This document shows, piece by piece, positions 61,829 through 64,000 of a stretch of 64,000 bases of DNA. The stretch covers positions 1 to 64,000 of the forward strand of contig CACZCQ010000013.1 of assembly GCA_902779765.1 (NCBI GenBank), read 5' to 3'. The notes under the pieces are model-generated. The model saw nothing but the letters and a program-made list of their open reading frames with translations. It did no database searches and had not been told where the DNA came from. The translations under genes were made by a program, and so were the position numbers. The first letter of the stretch is position 1. The number at the start of each line of letters is the position of its first letter. The stretch is from an uncultured Bacteroidia bacterium. GTDB taxonomy: Bacteria > Bacteroidota > Bacteroidia > Bacteroidales > UBA932.

Positions 61829-63166
61829 ATGGAAGTCCTGATGAAAGTCCTGCAAGTGATCCTTGCGCTGTCGGTACTGATTGTCATTCACGAATTCGGT
61901 CACTTCACATTCGCGAAGCTTTTCGGTATAAGGGTCGAGAAATTCTTCCTGTTCTTCGACATCGGCTCAAGCAAGCTATTCAGCACCAAGGGGAGATTCT
62001 TCACTTCCCTGTTCCCGAAGGCGAAGGATTGGGAGACTGAATATGGAATCGGATGGCTGCCCCTGGGAGGCTACTGCAAGATCAGCGGAATGGTCGACGA
62101 GAGCATGGACACCGAAGCCCTCAAGAAGGAACCCCAGCCATGGGAGTTCCGTACAAAACCGGCCTGGCAGAGGCTTCTGGTGATGGTCGGCGGTGTTCTG
62201 TACAACTTCATTTTCGCCATCCTCTGCTACATAGCCATCATGGCTATATGGGGCAGTTCGTATATCCGTAACGAGGACAGCTGCATCTATCCCAATGAGT
62301 TGGGCGTAGAGATGGGTTTCAAGGCAGGAGACCGGATCCTCCGCATGGATGATTACGTGCCGGAGAATTTCGGAATGCTCCAGGCCGACCTCGTACGCAG
62401 GGACGTGGAGAAAGTCGTCGTACTTCGGGACGGGGACACGGTGGACGTCTACATCGACCATTCGAAGATCGGGGATGTTCTCAATACTCCGGACATGTTC
62501 GACCTGGCCGTTCCCTTCGTGATCGATTCGGTCATGAGTTTCTCCCCCAACGTCGATGCCGGACTGATGCACGGTGACAGGATAATAGCCCTGGACAGCA
62601 TCAGCACCCCCTTCCTCCAAGATATGAAAGCCTATCTGGCAGGAGTCCCCGGTGCTACTGTGTCCGCTTCAGTCCTTCGCGGCACCGACACCTTGACCAT
62701 ACCGGTCATTGTGGATTCCCTCGGAAGGATCGGGGCCTACACCCAGGTACCCGCCTACACCACGAAGACATATTCGGTACTGGAAGCAATACCGGCCGGA
62801 TTCAACCTCACATTCAGCACGATAGGCGGCTATCTCCGCGACCTCAAGCTCCTAGCTACACCCAGGACGGAGGCATACAAGTCCGTCGGAAGCTTCATCG
62901 CTATTGGCCAGGTATTCCCTTCAACATGGGACTGGTTCCGCTTCATGCACATACTCGCATTGCTCTCCATCATGCTGGGAGTGATGAACCTGCTTCCCAT
63001 ACCCGCCCTTGACGGAGGACACATCGTCTTCTGCCTCTACGAGATGATCACCGGCCGCAAGCCCAGCGACAAGTTCCTGGAAGTTGCCCAGGTCATCGGC
63101 ATGATACTCCTGATGCTGCTGATGGTACTTGCCTTCGGCAATGACATCCGGAGATTGATTCATTGA
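61829..63166 (+). CDS. rseP: RIP-type intramembrane zinc metalloprotease
   Basis: 445 residues. HEFGHFTFAKLFGIRVEKF supplies the HExxH active site in the first helix, and MNLLPIPALDGGHIVF the third metal ligand (LDG). Two PDZ-like regions lie between (GFKAGDRILRMDD and DAGLMHGDRIIALDS). It cleaves membrane-bound anti-sigma factors or signal peptides. The first ATG of two near the start is used here; MKVLQVILAL four codons later is equally possible. Confidence 0.94.
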   Translation: MEVLMKVLQVILALSVLIVIHEFGHFTFAKLFGIRVEKFFLFFDIGSSKLFSTKGRFFTSLFPKAKDWETEYGIGWLPLGGYCKISGMVDESMDTEALKKEPQPWEFRTKPAWQRLLVMVGGVLYNFIFAILCYIAIMAIWGSSYIRNEDSCIYPNELGVEMGFKAGDRILRMDDYVPENFGMLQADLVRRDVEKVVVLRDGDTVDVYIDHSKIGDVLNTPDMFDLAVPFVIDSVMSFSPNVDAGLMHGDRIIALDSISTPFLQDMKAYLAGVPGATVSASVLRGTDTLTIPVIVDSLGRIGAYTQVPAYTTKTYSVLEAIPAGFNLTFSTIGGYLRDLKLLATPRTEAYKSVGSFIAIGQVFPSTWDWFRFMHILALLSIMLGVMNLLPIPALDGGHIVFCLYEMITGRKPSDKFLEVAQVIGMILLMLLMVLAFGNDIRRLIH

Positions 63167-63187
63167 TAACCCCTTATTTCAGATAAT

Positions 63188-64000
63188 ATGAAACTCATGT
63201 CCATCATCACCGCCCTTATGGGAGTGTTCGCAGGCGGCGCCAGCCGTGCCGACCTTCCCGTCAACGAGTTCGCGGCCATTCTCGGCGAAGGCACTGTCGC
63301 ACTCGTGGATGTACGTACTGCAGATGAATATGCAGCCGGACATATACCCTGCGCCACCAACGTCGACTGGTATGCCACCGATTTCATGGCGAAGATAGAG
63401 GCCTCGATACCCAAAAGCTGCCCCATCGCTGTATACTGCCGTACCGGAAAGCGCAGTGCTGAAGCCACTGAAAAACTGATTGAAGCCGGGTACTCCGTCT
63501 ATAACCTCCAAGGAGGCTACGAGGCCTGGATCCGGTCACGGAAGACCGTCAACAAATACTGCGTGGAGAGATTCTTCAGCGGCGGAGGCCAGCCCGTTGA
63601 CATCACCCTTATCAAGCACGGAACCCTGGCGATTTCCTTCAAAGGCAAATGGATACACGTAGATCCTGTTTCCGGGCACGGGACACCCACCGATTATTCA
63701 GTGGAATTCCCCAAGGCTGACGCAATCCTCATCACCCATGAGCACGGAGACCACCTTGATGCAAGCGCCATCAAGGCTCTTACGAAGGACGATACCAGGC
63801 TGGTGATGAACCGCAAGAGCTGGGACAAGATCGGCCACGGAGACGTGATGGATAACGGAGATACAGGCAACCTTCCCGGACGTGTCATCATCACGGCGGT
63901 TCCCGCCTACAACACGACCGAGGGACGCGAACAGTTCCATCCCAAGGGCAACGGCAACGGTTATGTCCTTTTCTTCGACGGATTGAGGGTATACATCGCC
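63188..64000 (+). CDS. Rhodanese - metallo-beta-lactamase fusion, 3' end outside window
   Basis: 271 codons visible. A short hydrophobic start (MKLMSIITALMGVFAGG) may be a signal peptide. The rhodanese domain (~25-120) has LVDVRTADEYAAGHIP and the active-site loop VYCRTGKRSAEA with its cysteine. The metallo-beta-lactamase fold follows (~135 on): ILITHEHGDHLD (HxHxDH) after VDPVSGHGT, resembling UlaG-type lactonases. Fusions of this type act in sulfur handling or small-molecule hydrolysis. The end is cut by the window edge. Confidence 0.88.
   Translation, partial: MKLMSIITALMGVFAGGASRADLPVNEFAAILGEGTVALVDVRTADEYAAGHIPCATNVDWYATDFMAKIEASIPKSCPIAVYCRTGKRSAEATEKLIEAGYSVYNLQGGYEAWIRSRKTVNKYCVERFFSGGGQPVDITLIKHGTLAISFKGKWIHVDPVSGHGTPTDYSVEFPKADAILITHEHGDHLDASAIKALTKDDTRLVMNRKSWDKIGHGDVMDNGDTGNLPGRVIITAVPAYNTTEGREQFHPKGNGNGYVLFFDGLRVYIA

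Overview
The window reads as chromosomal DNA of a gut- or host-type Bacteroidota (order Bacteroidales), with moderately high GC for the group. The evidence is the Bacteroidota promoter form TTTG-N19-21-TAnnTTTG before several transcription units (best before a tRNA-Asn gene and before the etf operon), lipoprotein and Tat-exported proteins of Bacteroidota type, a large (677 aa) urocanate hydratase, the DUF4922 family, an HU-like protein with a membrane anchor, and an ECF sigma factor next to a membrane protein ending in a beta-barrel-like region. Genus cannot be assigned from sequence reading alone. No phage, transposase, CRISPR array or rRNA was found; the only structural RNA seen is tRNA-Asn(GTT). 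Genes are tightly packed, with many ATGA or TGATG overlaps, and no gene-free stretch exceeds about 300 bases.

Layout. 1-5.2 kb: 5' part of tex after a CLC chloride channel, a small hydrolase-like membrane protein with a Gfo/Idh/MocA oxidoreductase, and a hydrolase/HAD gene whose 5' end looks damaged. 5.2-8.9 kb: acyl-CoA dehydrogenase, EtfA and EtfB under a consensus promoter. 8.9-15.3 kb: small housekeeping and stress genes (outer-membrane barrel, LMW phosphatase, exported esterase, TSCPD protein, Nim-like flavoprotein, YbaK deacylase, Bcp peroxiredoxin, beta-carbonic anhydrase, DEDDh exonuclease, repeat protein, DUF418 protein). 15.3-20.2 kb: sugar kinase, dipeptide epimerase, transglutaminase and Gate-type transporter, possibly for cell-wall peptide and amino-sugar salvage. 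20.2-26.6 kb: a complete histidine-degradation operon (FtcD, HutU, HutH, HutI). 26.6-29.4 kb: lipoprotein, ECF sigma factor and putative anti-sigma protein. 29.4-31.4 kb: NhaC antiporter and MscL.

31.4-40.5 kb is the most interesting metabolic region. On one strand lie a Nudix hydrolase, a DUF4922-SpoIID fusion, an AmpG-like MFS transporter, a NamZ-type exo-N-acetylmuramidase, a Ser/Arg-rich surface protein, a sugar-kinase-RapZ fusion (AmgK-like) and a MurU-like nucleotidyltransferase. Together they look like a peptidoglycan (MurNAc) salvage locus. 40.5-43.1 kb: AspT/YidE transporter, membrane-anchored HU-like protein, tRNA-Asn. 43.3-44.4 kb: a broken exported esterase. 44.5-48.5 kb: CPBP protease, UbiA prenyltransferase, TIM-barrel sugar isomerase and Tat-exported oxidoreductase.

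49.4-54.4 kb is a five-gene signalling operon. It joins a (p)ppGpp synthetase, a separate HD alarmone-hydrolase-like protein and a small-molecule or protein kinase to a complete partner-switching module (STAS protein plus a Cache-PP2C-HATPase receptor). 54.4-59.8 kb: GH51 arabinofuranosidase, M23/LysM peptidase, phosphohexomutase, peptide deformylase and RuvX, all in one direction. 59.8-64 kb: M23 peptidase, Dxr, RseP and the start of a rhodanese-metallo-beta-lactamase fusion that leaves the window.
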